The notes: generated by a model from the sequence alone, not told the origin. Numbered from the stretch's first letter, positions 10,687 through 21,816 are shown. The stretch: DNA of 64,000 bases from Ixodes scapularis (GCF_016920785.2 NW_024609857.1:68260252-68324251), one strand, 5' to 3'. Translations and numbers: made by a program.

Positions 10687-11334
10687 AAGGCGCGACAGGA
10701 CAACGGACACAGGAGACACAGACACAGCGCTACTTACAACTGAACTTTATTTCCACTGCGGCTTGGTATATATTACCGGCAACAACACAAACAAGTTAGG
10801 AAGATATAAAATACACATTGTAAAGATCATAAAAAAAAAACACATAAAAAGGCTAAAATGCCTGCATCACTTGTTCGGCACCCACCCGAAACTAGTCATG
10901 CTTGGTCAAGAAACTGCAATTCTTTTTCGGATAACGATAAAGAGGGTGCGCTGACACATTGCAGTCCTAATCTAGCAATTTCTCGAGCTTCGAGTATTTC
11001 CCTTGTGGTTTTGTTTCTGTTTTTGTTTACTACTGTACAATCTGTGAAAATCGGGAGTACAACCACAATCCCGGCAATGCACGCCGAGGTGTCCTGATAT
11101 GACGGCATCAACGTTGTAGTTTTGGGTGGGTGCCGATGAGTGATGCAGGAATTTTAGCCTTTTTATGTTGCTTTTTAAGATTTTTACGATGTGTATTTTA
11201 TATCTTCCTAACTTGTTTGTGTTGTTGCCGGTATTATATACCGAGCCGCAGCGGAAATAAAGTTCAGTTGTAAGTAGCGCTGTGTCTGTGTCTCCTTCTG
11301 TGTCCGTTGTCCTCTCGCGCTTTTTAATCATTAT
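10677..11334 (-). mobile_element. Penelope-like element fragment with inverted terminal repeats
   Basis: Two diverged copies of a sequence of about 218 bp lie in inverted orientation at 10677-10894 and 11117-11334. Each carries GACACAGACACAGCGCTACT and ACACAAACAAGTTAGGAAGA. Between them, on the - strand, is the C-terminal end of a Penelope-type GIY-YIG endonuclease. Penelope-like elements are known to have pseudo-LTRs in direct or inverted arrangement, which fits. RT is absent, so this is a heavily truncated copy. No TSD was resolved. Confidence 0.7.
10896..11111 (-). pseudogene. Penelope-like GIY-YIG endonuclease, C-terminal remnant
   Basis: On the - strand one frame gives HLGVHCRDCGCTPDF, the Cys-rich patch of Penelope-type endonucleases. 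The adjacent frame continues with TTREILEAREI and CVSAPSLSLSEKELQFLDQA, then TGA at 10898-10896, directly next to the terminal repeat. The switch of frame between the two blocks shows a frameshift near 11035-11065. In intact elements this domain nicks DNA for integration. The catalytic GIY-YIG end, the RT and the rest of the protein are missing. The identification rests on motif memory, not a search. Confidence 0.6.
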
Positions 11335-11339
11335 GAATC

Positions 11340-13180
11340 ACCAACTCGCCCAACTTTCTACCCTCGTCCAGAATTTACTCGATCTTACTCCAGGGTAAGG
11401 GTTTTGTACCTTGGCGTTCCAATACCTACCCTCGTCCAGCGTTTTTCAATATGTGTTGTCACGTGACACGACCCGCCGGAGTAACTCGGATTCATTTTAG
11501 TAAGATTTGGAACACAGCCGCAGTGTCTTGTGGTCGCTTTGAGACATGCTGTTTAAGAATGTGTTACCAGAGTAAAGCCCTGAACTTGCTGTATCTTAAC
11601 CCTGTTGTTTGAGGCGCCTTGACACCGGAAAACATTAGGCAAGCTTTGGGATCGATGTGTCCGGTATGACTTTTTTAGAGGTTTGTGTTACAATCACTTT
11701 AGTCTTACTTGTCTTAATGATTGGATTTGGGCTAGTTGGTTTGACATTCTGAGGTATACTGCACTGGATTTGGGCTATTTGGTTTGACATTTTGAGGTAT
11801 ACTGGTTAAGTGTAACTTCGCAGCACAGTATACCTCAACATTTCTTGTGTCATTCGAACCTCTACAAGAGTTGTAGAGGTCAGATTGCATTGCCTATTAA
11901 AGTTGTTTTTTTTTTGTTTTTTTTTACAAACACAGCAGATGTATTTTAATATGCAACTTGATATCAAAGATGACAGCTCTAGTGTCTTGAAGAAGTATTT
12001 TTGGTGGGTTACATAACCCACCGAGATATTGGCTGTGATTCATTGTGCTCCCTTTTGAATCTACTTTTTTGTCCTTGAGAGATTCACCTGATGGCCCGCG
12101 TGCTCACAGGCAAGTATGGTGGGTACAGCTCCTGGCTTTAGGGTGGAAATGGAATGCGACCCGAAGAAGCATGATGCTTCAGAGTGCTTAGAGCAGATTT
12201 TTGTGATGTTCTTTCAGGGAAAAGTGCTGACCTCCGAAGAGCTCGAGCCACCTGTTCTGAAGAGAGCCTAAGATAATATAATTTATAAAAAATGTGTCAA
12301 TTTTTTATGCCATATGATAAATGTGCCATACATTAACCAAAGTTCATGCAGTATAATGCATGACCGCACGATTATCTGACACTTGTAGTGATGGTAGTAG
12401 TTTACAGTGGTTTGAATCGTGTTTGCAACGCACATTACTTTCGTTCTCTTATTGCAGCAAACATTCTGCCTTCGTTTTCACAAACATAGTTATCATTAGA
12501 GCAGTTTCATGAACATCAACTATCAACATACTTACCAGTGGAAAGATATTCGCGTTCCTTTTGAAGCTTTCTTTCTGCAAAGCGCACAGGTGCACGGCAT
12601 CGCGTCAAGGCAAAATTAAACCAGATAAGCAGCTCCGCGCTATGGTTTCGATAGGCGCGCCTCGGAAAACGAAACTGCGTAACTACCAGATTTCTGAGAT
12701 AGCGTAATGAGTATATTACTTTTTATAAGCGTTGGAATAGCTCAGGTTTTATAAATGCCTGGTCTGCTGGGCAAGTTGGTAATTGACATTCATACCAAAT
12801 ACGATATAGCTTCGCCAATACTGGAAACTCCTCCGAAAACACATAGGGGCGGCGGCGAACGTGACAGTGGCGCCTCTAGCGGACTCGGAGTCTACGGAAG
12901 CAGTCGTCGCAATGGAAAAGTATAGGCTCCGCGACGTCCTCGAGCTTTACAAGCCCCGTATCGTCACCCTAACAGCAGAAACAATTTAGTACGGTCAGTT
13001 CGCTTGCAAAGCGGAACCCACTGATCGCAACTGCAACGACAATCGAATAACAACGCGCGCATAAACAAAGATAGAGCAGTTTATTTAGCGGTCTCAAACG
13101 CCTCTCAGGGGATCACACGCGTTTGAAACGCGTCTGGGAAGCGGAAAAAAGGCGTTTAGCTACTCGAACTACGTCGTAAT
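11340..13180. other. Mostly unannotated; one tandem pair and two small frames
   Basis: Two tandem units of about 45 bp built on GGATTTGGGCTAKTTGGTTTGACATT lie at about 11723-11810; an inverted partial copy (CAGTATACCTCAA) follows. A 52-codon frame at 12116-12271 is annotated separately. A 25-codon frame, MEKYRLRDVLELYKPRIVTL..., starts at 12913 in a good context but is too short to judge. Confidence 0.4.
12116..12271 (+). CDS. Exon-like 51-residue frame of unknown function
   Basis: The frame from ATG 12116 to TAA 12269-12271 has a coding-like composition, with peptides such as VEMECDPKKHDASECL and VLTSEELEPPVLKRA. A splice-acceptor-like GTGCTCACAG immediately precedes it (to 12109), so it may be a last coding exon with the frame open upstream into the acceptor. 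I do not recognise the protein. The rest of the putative gene was not found nearby, and it could belong to a remnant of a transposed gene. Confidence 0.3.
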   Translation: MVGTAPGFRVEMECDPKKHDASECLEQIFVMFFQGKVLTSEELEPPVLKRA

Positions 13181-13429
13181 CGTTAAAACATGCAAAAACG
13201 ACATGTTAATATTACCAGAGCAGGCGCACGAGCTGCTGGAGCATAAAAACAAAACAAAAAGTAGAGGTAAAAATGAACGTGCAAACACTTACCGAACTTT
13301 GCAGAAAAAATGGTGTCGCCATTCCCGACGAAAATAAGAAGAAACGGGAAAGAGGAGCGAACAACGGCGAATAAAACAAAGAAGCTAGCAAAAAAATGAA
13401 AGCCGCTTACAACTCCCTGTAACGCCGAA

Positions 13430-14367
13430 TTAGAGCGCAGCTCTTGAGGAGGAGGAGGGAAGGGCACTGGGGGGGGGGGTTAAACTAACCAGGGGGGTCA
13501 CGTTACCTTGGGGGTCACGTGACCCCCAATGCCGATGATGTCATCACTGACGTCACTGATGACGTCATCAGTGACGATGACGATGCGGGTACCGATGACG
13601 TCATTAGTGACTTCACTGATGACTTCACCAGTGATGATGACGATGACGATGCGAATGTCGGTGACGTCATCAGTGACGTCGCTGGTGACGTCATCAGTGA
13701 TGACGATGCGGATGCCGGTGACGACATCAGTGACGTCACTGATGACGTCATCAGTGATGATGACGATGACAATGCGGATGTCGGTGACGTCATCAGTGAT
13801 GATGACGATGTGGATGCCGGTGACGTCATCAGTGATGATGACGATGACGATGTGGATGCCGGTGACGTCATCAGTGATGATGACGATGACGATGTGGATG
13901 CCGGTGACGTCATCAGTGATGATGACGATGACGATGCGAATGCCGGTGACGTCATCAGTGATGATGACGATGTGGATGCCGGTGACGTCATCAGTGATGA
14001 TGACGATGTGGATGCCGGTGACGTCATCAGTGATGATGACGATGACGATGCGGATGCCGGTGACGTCATCAGTGATGACGATGTGGATGCCGGTGACGTC
14101 ATCAGTGACGATGACGTCATCGGGGGGTCACGCGACATCGGCGGGGGTCACGTGACCTCGAGGAGGGGCCACGTGACCTCAGGGGAGTCACGTGACTTCG
14201 GGGGGTCACGTGACCCCCCACGAGGTCACGTGACCTTGGTGGGGGGCTCGCGCGGTGCATTATGGGACATTTCCCATGATGCACCGCGCGGTTACGCCGA
14301 CGGCGACGCCGACGCCGACGGCGACGCCGCTCAAGCCGGAAACGGGCCTCTAAGAGCTGCGCTCTAA
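13430..14367 (+). mobile_element. MITE family 'TTAGAGCGCAGCTCTT', copy 1, with internal minisatellite
   Basis: The ends TTAGAGCGCAGCTCTT (13430) and AGAGCTGCGCTCTAA (to 14367) are inverted repeats. The left end continues GAGGAGGAGGGAAGGG. The right end is preceded by ACGCCGACGGCGACGCC and CTCAAGCCGGAAACGGGC. Copies sharing both ends lie at 43014-43584 and 43620-44196, and reversed at 28516-28920. Inside are a TGACGTCA minisatellite, CACGTG palindromes and a hairpin GCGCGGTGCATTATGGGA...(14252-14290). About 30 bp left of the end are also shared between copies, so the true unit may be longer. No transposase. Confidence 0.75.
13540..14122. repeat. GACGTCATCAGTGATGATGACGATG minisatellite with about 17 TGACGTCA sites
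   Basis: Units of about 36-48 bp of the form GGTGACGTCATCAGTGATGA, then (TGACGA)n and TG(T/C)GGATGCC, repeat about a dozen times with small length changes. Each unit keeps the palindromic octamer TGACGTCA, the CREB/ATF consensus; I count about 17. Long acidic or Met/Thr/Ser frames on both strands arise from the repeat and are not genes. Confidence 0.9.
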
Positions 14368-16477
14368 AACTATTTCAACGACGACGATCGTTGCGGCGCT
14401 TATAGAAAAAAAAAAGAAAGAAAAATGGAAAGCAGCAAATGAATAGCTGGTGGTCGCCACCGGTGTTGAGTTCACGACAAACAAAGCGGAAGCAACAGAC
14501 GAAACTAATGAAAAAAGAAGAAAGCGTCCCTTTTTTTTCAGCTGCTTGTTGTACATTTCTTTATTTGCTTTCGCGGCGTAGGTACGAACTAAAAACAAAA
14601 CAGGGGAAATAAATAACGTAGTGCAGCTCACACTGCCCGGTAAAAAAGAGTCGCAGAAATGTTTTCGTTGCAGGCAGCAATCTTCTATATGTGCTAGCAG
14701 TGAGTAACCTTTTTTTGCTTTCGAATTTCTTTTACCAGTGACTTTGGCGGGATGTTCGTTCGCTCGCTTGACGAAGCAGTTTAAAAGTGCATTCAAGTAC
14801 TTGTTGACGTAGGTGTCCGTAGGTTGACGTAGGAAGCAGAAGAAAGATTTTCCACCACATCGCACAAACTTGTTCTTGCAATGGTAGGCACCGCATCGCA
14901 CAAACTTGTTCTTGAATGCGGCCGGTTGATCAACAAACGATGACCCGTAGCAGACGTGCCGGCCGGAGTACACAAATAAAATTCGAATAAAAATGGATAA
15001 CGAGCTTACACTTCTTAATATATTTAATAAATATCAAAAAGTACGTATGACGATTTTGGATTAGAAACTCAATCGAAAGCGAAAATAGGAGGTTATCGCA
15101 GACGACAGTGGAAGAAAACTACAACAACAACAGCAAAGTTGCAGACGACCCTCAAAATGCCCGGGCCTAGCGCAGACGAACCGGGGGTAGCAGGAGGAAG
15201 AAATAACGCGGCAGAGTGGCGTCGCCTCAAAAATATAAAAGAAAGAAGACTCAAAAATGGAAAGAGTGGAGACGGTTCAACGGGTGTCGGCCTTTATCGT
15301 AGAAGTAAAGAAGCAGCGAAGCAGAAGATGTTGGTCGTCCCCGCGCTAACAATCGGAATTTGTGCACTGTAAATAACGTGACTGAAATCACCTTTTTTCG
15401 CGGGGCTACGACGCCCTCCCCTTCTTTCTTTGCAAGCGCGAGAAGTCTGCTTTTTTCGTAACTCCGCTTTTGTTAATCTATAATCGCGTCAGATTTGCAT
15501 ATGCACAACGCCTTCTTTCGGAGCATACTGACATCGCCGTAACGTACGTGGTTCGAAATTGACTTCTGCTTCTTCATCCGGAGACGATCTTAACGGGATT
15601 AGCCAGCTCGCCTGTTCGACGAAACGGTTATAAGCAAGACACTCATGAGAAATGAGAATTGCAACGACAAAACGAATTGACTGATAAGAACAATAAAGTT
15701 GAAACGAAGCTATGTTCTGAAATGTTTGTACATTTCCCTTTTTTCACGAAACAGCGCGAAGGCATACATTCGTGTTTTGCTTGGCTTACATAAGTTGTGA
15801 CAGAATGCTTTCTTCGGGAGAACTCCGAAATTGCACCCAGAAAGCTGTAACATATTTCCCACGCGAAGAGAATGTCCTTCACTCATGAGCTGGCACCCAT
15901 TTTTTAACTTTCAAAGCAGCGAATGTCCGTGTCAATTTTTTTTCGTTGGTCACCTCGCACGGAGATAGGCAAAACCAATGCGTTTTGGAGAATTTGTCTG
16001 CCAGCGGAGACTCCGAGCTCGCCAGGGGCGCTGCAGTCACTTTTCGCCCGTTTTCCGCGGGAGTTGCCAGTATTGGCTTCCACGGTATTTGTTCATACTG
16101 TCACGAATGACAATTGATGAGGCGATAATAACTGAAGAAACTAAACGTTTAATGGGGCGAACTTGTGTCCAGAACAAAAGGGAATAGAACATAATAACAA
16201 ATCGTCGCGAGCGTCGAAGTCGGCGAGACAGCAGAGTCGAACGCTGGTGCGAAAACTGACTTTGGCGCGCTACGCGAAGCCCCAGCCTTATGTACAAGCG
16301 TGGGCTTCTGGAATAATCGGCGCAAAAAGTTCGACGCGTAGACCATTCGGACCTCGAACAAGCACCGGGATTTTCGAATTTACCAGAACACAAAATTGCA
16401 GTGACAAACAAAAGGCACGTCGCTCCCAGGAATCGTACCCTGGCTTTTCGCGTGGGAGGTAGGCACGATAACCGCTA
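14368..16477. other. No confident gene
   Basis: A 207-codon - strand frame (14973-14350) contains two copies of KNKFVRCGAYH-like sequence and ends in low-complexity Ser/Phe/Val, with its last codons inside the MITE end. A 77-codon + strand frame starts at 15139 (MQTTLKMPGPSADEPG). Neither has a recognised domain. The remainder is AT-rich with runs of A and T. Confidence 0.4.
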
Positions 16478-17803
16478 TGGCGTGTTCACACTGGAAGCGG
16501 ATCCGCGTTCGCGAAGCGGATCCGCGCGTTTTCAACCGCAAAGCGGCTAGGATCGAGCGGTTGAAGCGCGTTTTTGTCAATCGCTTCGGGACCGATTTCT
16601 CCCAACCGCTTTGACGAACTGCAAAGCGGCAACCAAGCACAACGCGACGCTGACGTGACGTCAGTGACTTTCGAAACAATATGGCACCTGTCGCTGGTGA
16701 AGCGTCCAAGGCGCTGTAGTCCTAGCGCTGTAGTCTTAGCTTTCGACAAATCAACGGAGAACCTTGATGTCCACGTCCGTCACTTGAATCCGCCGCGAAA
16801 AGAATTGACTCGTAATTTTAACGGGCTTCGCACCGGTGATTCGGTTGGGGTAAGAGATTGTTTATTATTCCGGGTGCCGCAGCCCAAGCTCGCTGCCTGG
16901 TTAATCTCTGCCTGTAGAACGTCGGAACCCGTCCCTGATCGACCGAAATGTCAGATTTTCTACCCACTAAGATAGTCGCGTGAACTATTGAAAGCTTTCG
17001 ACACCGTGCATGGCCACCACGAAGGCCCATAGAGACGTCGTGAGCTTGATTGCGTAGCCAACGCACTACCTCGGAGGGGGCAGGGTACCTGCGCTAGCTC
17101 GACCTGTAACGTTTACTACTAATAAAATAAATAAAGGGAACCTACTCAAGGAATAAAGTGTACGTACCAGACAGTGCAGAGGTAATCCATACGGCGTTTA
17201 TTTGAGCTTAATGTCAAACAAACAGTAGACTCGATCGACGAGCGAGTGACAAGAGGAGAGTCCGCCACCAACGAAGCCACGACCGGCTAGCACCGAACAC
17301 ATTCCCCCGCACCACGGTCCACCCCACCGCTCACAACTTCGAAAATGATAAGAGCGAACAACAACGAGGGGGAAAACCGGCTTTCTATCCTGAAAACAAG
17401 GTAAGCTATTCATGCCGGAAGGGTCCACTTTGAAGAAAAGGTCGGGGGCATCCTGTTCTGAGTCAGAAAGGCGCGCCTAGCTGGGCTTTGCTTGTGGGCG
17501 AAGTCGAGGGAGTGACAGGCAAGTTTGGCGGGTCCATGCTTCTTTTTTCGCTGCCTGAACTCGTGATGCGTGCGAAAATCCCGGAGAAAAATATACCGAG
17601 TGCCAAAATTGCAAAAGTTTGGCTTTGGGTCGTCGATTAAAGTGGATTTTGGATTGTAAAACAGGGTTGCCAAACGCAAGTCTCCAAAAGATCACGCGTG
17701 ATCGCCGAGGAACCGCCTCTAGGTGTGTCTGAACGGGGTCGCTCGCAAACCGCATCTGCGACGGCTTCGCGAACGCAGATCCGCTTCCAGTGTGAATGCG
17801 CCA
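16478..17803. mobile_element. Harbinger-like MITE A, copy 1, 1326 bp
   Basis: The left end TGGCGTGTTCACACTGGAAG, with GCGGATCCGC motifs following, is mirrored by the right end CTTCCAGTGTGAATGCGCCA at 17784-17803. Subterminal GCTTCGCGAACGCGGATCCGC repeats are present at both ends. No transposase is visible; the frames inside are shadows of the GC-rich repeats. A second copy abuts its right end. A 3-bp CTA precedes 16478 and also follows the far end of copy 2 at 42898-42900, compatible with the 3-bp TSD of Harbinger elements. Superfamily assignment is inference. Confidence 0.75.
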
Positions 17804-18229
17804 TGAAAGCGGATCCGCAAACGCGAAGCGGATCCGCGCGTTCTCAACCGCAAAGCGGCTAGGATCGAGCGGCTGGAGCGCGTTTTTGCCAACCGCTTCG
17901 GGACCGATTTCTCCCAACCGCTTTCACGAACCGCAAAGCGGCAACCAATCACAACGCGACGCTGACGTCAATGACTTTCGAAACAAGATGGCACCCTTCG
18001 CTGGTGAGTCGTCCAAGGCGCTGTAGTCCTAGCACTGTATAGTCCTAGCTTTCGACAAATCAACGGAGAAACTTGATGTTCACGTCCGTCACTTGGAACC
18101 GCCGTGAAAAGAATTGAGTCGTAATTTTAACGGGCTTCGCAACGGTGATTTGGTTCGGGTAAAAGTTTGTTTATTATTCCGGGTGCCACAGCCCAATCTC
18201 GCTGCCTTGTTAGTCTCTGCCCGTAGAAC
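17804..18229. mobile_element. MITE A copy 2, left part, split by LINE L-B
   Basis: Aligns with the left 430 bp of copy 1 (GAAGCGGATCCGC..., CTTTCGACAAATCAACGGAGAA, TTTGTTTATTATTCCGGGTG). It stops at TCTGCCCGTAGAAC (18216-18229), where LINE L-B begins. The sequence resumes at 42005 with the same 14 bases, the TSD of L-B. About 15 bp of the outer left TIR are missing where it touches copy 1. Confidence 0.85.
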
Positions 18230-18397
18230 CCCCGCAGGGGGCACCTGTGAAAGCAGGTGTTTGGAGAGTGGCGTCTCCACGGACCGCGAGCCATGCGGGT
18301 TCGCCCGCCCATGTCTGGCTGTGCGTGGCTTTCCCGTGTCCGGGGAAAAGTGCATCCTGGTGGTTGAGCCGAGCCCGGGGTAGGTTTGGACCCTTCG
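18230..18397 (+). mobile_element. LINE L-B, first 168 bp of 5' UTR
   Basis: CCCCGCAGGGGGCACCTGTG... matches the 5' end of L-E (54300-) almost base for base up to GGACCCTTCG. It is then interrupted by transposon B. The LINE continues at 30171 with CGGGGCCCCCCGGGTG, exactly what follows in L-E if 2 bp (CG) were duplicated. The left flank is the 14-bp TSD shared with 42005-42018. Confidence 0.88.
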
Positions 18398-18775
18398 CCC
18401 TATTGGAAAAACGTACAAGAAACAAACCTGCCGCTTTTACAATTCTGGTATGACACCAACATAATTTCTTGGTATTATATATGCAGCTAGTTTGGTTTGG
18501 CGTTCTGCATAACTGGAGATACCGGCACCGCTATGGCTCCGGGTCTGTCTATACTGGCAGCCAGTTTGCTTGCCGATATGATTCCGTGTGGCTGGTATGA
18601 TTTTGCGTCCGATGACGTAGGCGACCGCCTTCTTTCCAACAAAACGCTTACACCACAGGACCACCGTTATAACTAAATCATACATGCAGAAAGACGACCG
18701 CTATCTTCCAACAAAAACGTCCATCGTTCACCACCGGTATCGTACATAAACCATGTATGTCGAAAAAGAACATAA

Positions 18776-18849
18776 GCCGCGTTTACATGAATGCGACTTA
18801 GTCGCATTGAATCCAGTTGCCGCATTCAATATATGGTCATGTAAACGGC
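18776..18849. repeat. Short palindromic element
   Basis: GCCGCGTTTACATGA at 18776-18790 mirrors TCATGTAAACGGC at 18837-18849, and ATGCGACTTAGTCGCAT between them is itself palindromic. It looks like a very small MITE or the end of a larger one. No TSD was resolved. Confidence 0.45.
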
Positions 18850-18869
18850 ATAATGCGCAAAGCGCATCG

Positions 18870-20070
18870 CATTTTGGAACGGGAAGGATAATCGCAAGGC
18901 GCTCGCTGTGGGAGCGAGTGAACAGCTGAGAACATGGCGGCGGCCAACCTCGTCGGCGGCGCGGAGAGCTGTCCCGCAATTTTTTTTCCCGAGAACAAAC
19001 GCAAGCTTTTGTTGCGATCATAAGTAAGCGGAATATAGCGGACCTGCTCGGTGAGGGCGGCCCCGTCCAAACCTTTGCGAAGTACGACTTGCGCGTCCGA
19101 AGGGGTCACAATGGCTTCAGTGCAAGCACGAATGACACCGAGAGCTCCGAGCACTGTAGAGCACTGCATGGTAGCGCAGAACGAGCAGCTCCTACTTCGG
19201 TGCCGTTCCTGGCTGCGCAAGAGCCTCTCGGACTCGGGGTCCGGTTGGTCCGGTGGCGATCGGCGAGGTCTGGCGCGGCGAAACGCGGAGGCTTCCTCAA
19301 AGCGTGCGCACACACGTCGCCTCTCGTTCAGAGTGAACCGGCGGCCCGGCCTGGAGTCCTAAACGCCTTGGTTTTGATGCTTCTTCCGTCTCGCAACTTC
19401 TTCCACAGCACCGAAGACAGCGGACACGATCTTTACTTTCACTGAATGCGTCGAAAGGATTCCACGTGCGATGCACCGGAAAACGTGGTCACGTGGTGCG
19501 GCTGGTGCCGGAACGGAACTGCGGAATTCGAGCTTTGAGTTAACGTGCGCGGCAAGAAACCGATCGTAACACCAAGCCGCGGATACCGCATCGCCGGTCG
19601 ACAGCGGCAAACGGCCCGTTGCTCGTACTCGGCAAACTCGGCGTCTTTTCGTGGCCCCTCGCGTCCTCGCAACCAGCCACAAACTCACCAGCCCGCAACC
19701 GTAGCGACCGTAGCCGGCGCTGGAGAAAACCGAAACCGAAACTTAAGGCTTCCGCACAGTGGCTTCGGTGCTTCCACTGCCGCGGCTTTTCTAACTTCGC
19801 GGCTTCCACTTCCGGTCGTCGCGGAGATGGCGAACACTGGCGAAGATAGCGCCATGTGGTTCGTTGGCTCGTTTACGGTTACGGGACAGATGTTTTGCGG
19901 TCCGTTTCTACTGCGTCTCTGGTTCTAAACTCGACGGCGCCTCTCATAGTTCAACCAGGTGTGGTCGGCCTGGGTCAGCGCGGTCGGCTCGCCTCGTCCG
20001 ATCCCCGGACCGCCGGCGACTTCCGAGTTCTTTAGGCCTGGGATCCGAAGGCATCTGTCTCCGTGAAACG
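18870..20070. other. CpG-rich segment inside transposon B, possible promoter and first exon
   Basis: GC-rich stretch with AACATGGCGGCGG near 18913 and an ETS-like ACTTCCGG (19808-19815) 12 bp before ATGGCG at 19827. The frame from there, MANTGEDSAMWFVGSFTVTG, closes at 19928. A strong splice-donor match, AAACGGTAAGC, lies at 20067-20077. Several overlapping frames exist on both strands, but none has a known domain. It looks like the 5' end of a transcription unit; whether coding is unclear. Confidence 0.35.
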
Positions 20071-20576
20071 GTAAGCGAATCTCGTCCCGTTTTCGTTCTA
20101 CTTTTCAATTACGTTTGGTGCGCTACAGTGTAAGCATGCGTGCCAAGTGTTCGTGACAATTTTGAACTAGAATAATTGTGCTTCATGGCGGTTTGTCATT
20201 TACCGCAAATGTAAATCGAGCAATGAACGAGGAGTAAATCGAGCACTGAACGAGGAGCCATGCTTGAAAACGATGTATGTACGATGTTAACTTCTACCTG
20301 TGCGGCTTTAAAGAAAGTCAAGACTGGTTACGGTTGGATGCGAGGCTGGTCCCAATGCAATGTTAAGCACTTAGAGCGCCTTTCTGAACGGCATGTAAGC
20401 AATATAGCGATCAACGAGACGAGCGACGGCGAGAAGCTACGAGTGCCGGCGCCGAGCGACGAAGATTTCTCACTCCCGCTGCTTGCGCCGCTCGGTTCTT
20501 GGGCTTCTAGAAAACGTCGCTCATCGCCTTGGTCGCTCGCACCAATCGCTTTCATAATGTGTGTATCGTCGCGCGG

Positions 20577-21350
20577 CCGTGTTTATTCGAATATAAGTCG
20601 ACCTTTTTTTTTTTTCTTTTTTTTTTTTTCGGAAATTGTGACTAAAGAATTTCGGCACCTGCATTCGCGACCAAATTTTGCGACCCTACCGGAGGCATGA
20701 AGCTATCGAGTCACCGAGCCGGCGTTGCCGTAGAGCCGCGCCGCTTCTTATTTCAAAAAGCTTTTGGTAACCGAAATGGCTCGCCGCCCGCGGTGGCCCG
20801 TGCCGCTCCTCGGGCGTCGGATTTCGACATCGCGCCTCTAGCGTTCCCCTTGCTGGGCAACGGGGAAGGAGAGGAACGCGATGCGCCACGCACTTTACCC
20901 TCCATCCTTGCAAACGCGCACAAAAAAAAAAGAAAAAGTTACTTTTGTTAGTTGCTTGAGGCGGCTCGGCTCGCGTGTTGCTCATGGCGACACGGCGGCT
21001 TTGCTTGCGTCTTTGTAGTTTGTCTTCCGTCGCTTCGCACCTTCTTTCGTTTCTTGTCGTCATTTTACAACAGTGTCAGTGAAGTATTGCTGCGAATATG
21101 CGAGGGTGTCTACCCAGCTGAAGAAGCTTCGGACGACGATGACATGTCCAGAAGTTCTGACGGTGATGAAGTTTTTGGCATCGCCCCGTGATTTAGCTGA
21201 GAGTGATGTAAATAAAGGTTTGTTTCTTTCTTTTGCCCAAAATTTCCCCTGTTCTTAAAAATAAAAAAAAGTCGACCTATATTTGAATTATTTTTTTTAT
21301 TCTCTATGGAACCAGTAAATAGGGTTCGACCTATTTTCGAGTAAATACGG
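20577..21350. mobile_element. Pogo-like (Tc/mariner-type) MITE, about 770 bp
   Basis: The left end CCGTGTTTATTCGAATATAA, continuing GTCGACC, mirrors the right end GGTTCGACCTATTTTCGAGT, continuing AAATACGG. Such CGAATATAGGTCGACC ends are typical of pogo-related elements in animals, from memory. An acidic tail frame near 21079-21191 (EEASDDDDMSRSSDGDEVFG) resembles the end of such transposases. TA flanks the right side only, so the exact termini are uncertain. A 65-bp tandem pair (AACTTTAATTTTTATTTYGG) follows at about 21353-21455. Confidence 0.5.
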
Positions 21351-21631
21351 TAACTTTAATTTTTATTTTGGTTTACGTCGGACGCAACTCGAATGCTTGA
21401 CAGTTACGTTGGGCGTAACTTTAATTTTTATTTCGGGTTCCGTCGGACGTAACGTTAGACACTCCGTTACACTTAAGGAAAATAGGGGCTGCTGGTTCAT
21501 CATATAAACCAACCATTTGTGTTTAATTAAAATGCATCACTGACCTCAAAAAAAAAAAAGATACTGCTATCCTAGAGTTTATGCTATAGGAATGTAGGGC
21601 TTCAGATAAATTTGTTAATTTTTACTTTTAG

Positions 21632-21816
21632 TCCCTGCCCCCTCCAGATACCACATCTGGCCTAAAGCAGTGTTCCGGATCTCCTTCCAAGACCTCAGGC
21701 GGGTCGTCATTCAATCCATGAGTCGGCGGCGTCTCATGGGCGTGTTGCTGTTGCTTACTGGATGGTGCTACCGAGGGAAAAGTGGTCATGCTTGGGAAAG
21801 GCAAGTATGGCCGCCG
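21632..21816 (+). other. Candidate internal exon inside transposon B
   Basis: TTTTTACTTTTAG precedes 21632, and an exact GTAAGT donor begins at 21817. One frame stays open across the whole block (SRYHIWPKAVFRISFQDLRR, then VVIQSMSRRRLMGVLLLLTG). I do not recognise the peptide. The reading phase does not match the upstream candidate exon ending at 20070, so any transcript may be non-coding. Confidence 0.3.

Noticed and set aside
13515..14367. Three overlapping frames over 200 codons on both strands (poly-Asp, Met/Thr/Ser-rich)
   Set aside because: They are produced by the GATGAC/GACGTCATC minisatellite; all frames are open because the repeat lacks stops.
14350..14973. 207-codon - strand frame with repeated KNKFVRCG
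   Set aside because: No recognised domain, low-complexity C-terminus, and its last codons lie in a MITE end. Mentioned only as part of an unannotated stretch.
16818..18030. Repeated 60-146-codon frames inside the MITE A copies
   Set aside because: They recur because the MITE recurs, and they have no transposase motif.
18230..18397. An independent solitary LINE 5' fragment
   Set aside because: Its left TSD matches that at 42005 and its right end continues at 30171, so it is the start of L-B.
18837..19445. Long frames on both strands in the CpG-rich segment
   Set aside because: GC-rich DNA gives long open frames by chance; none has a domain, and several overlap on opposite strands.
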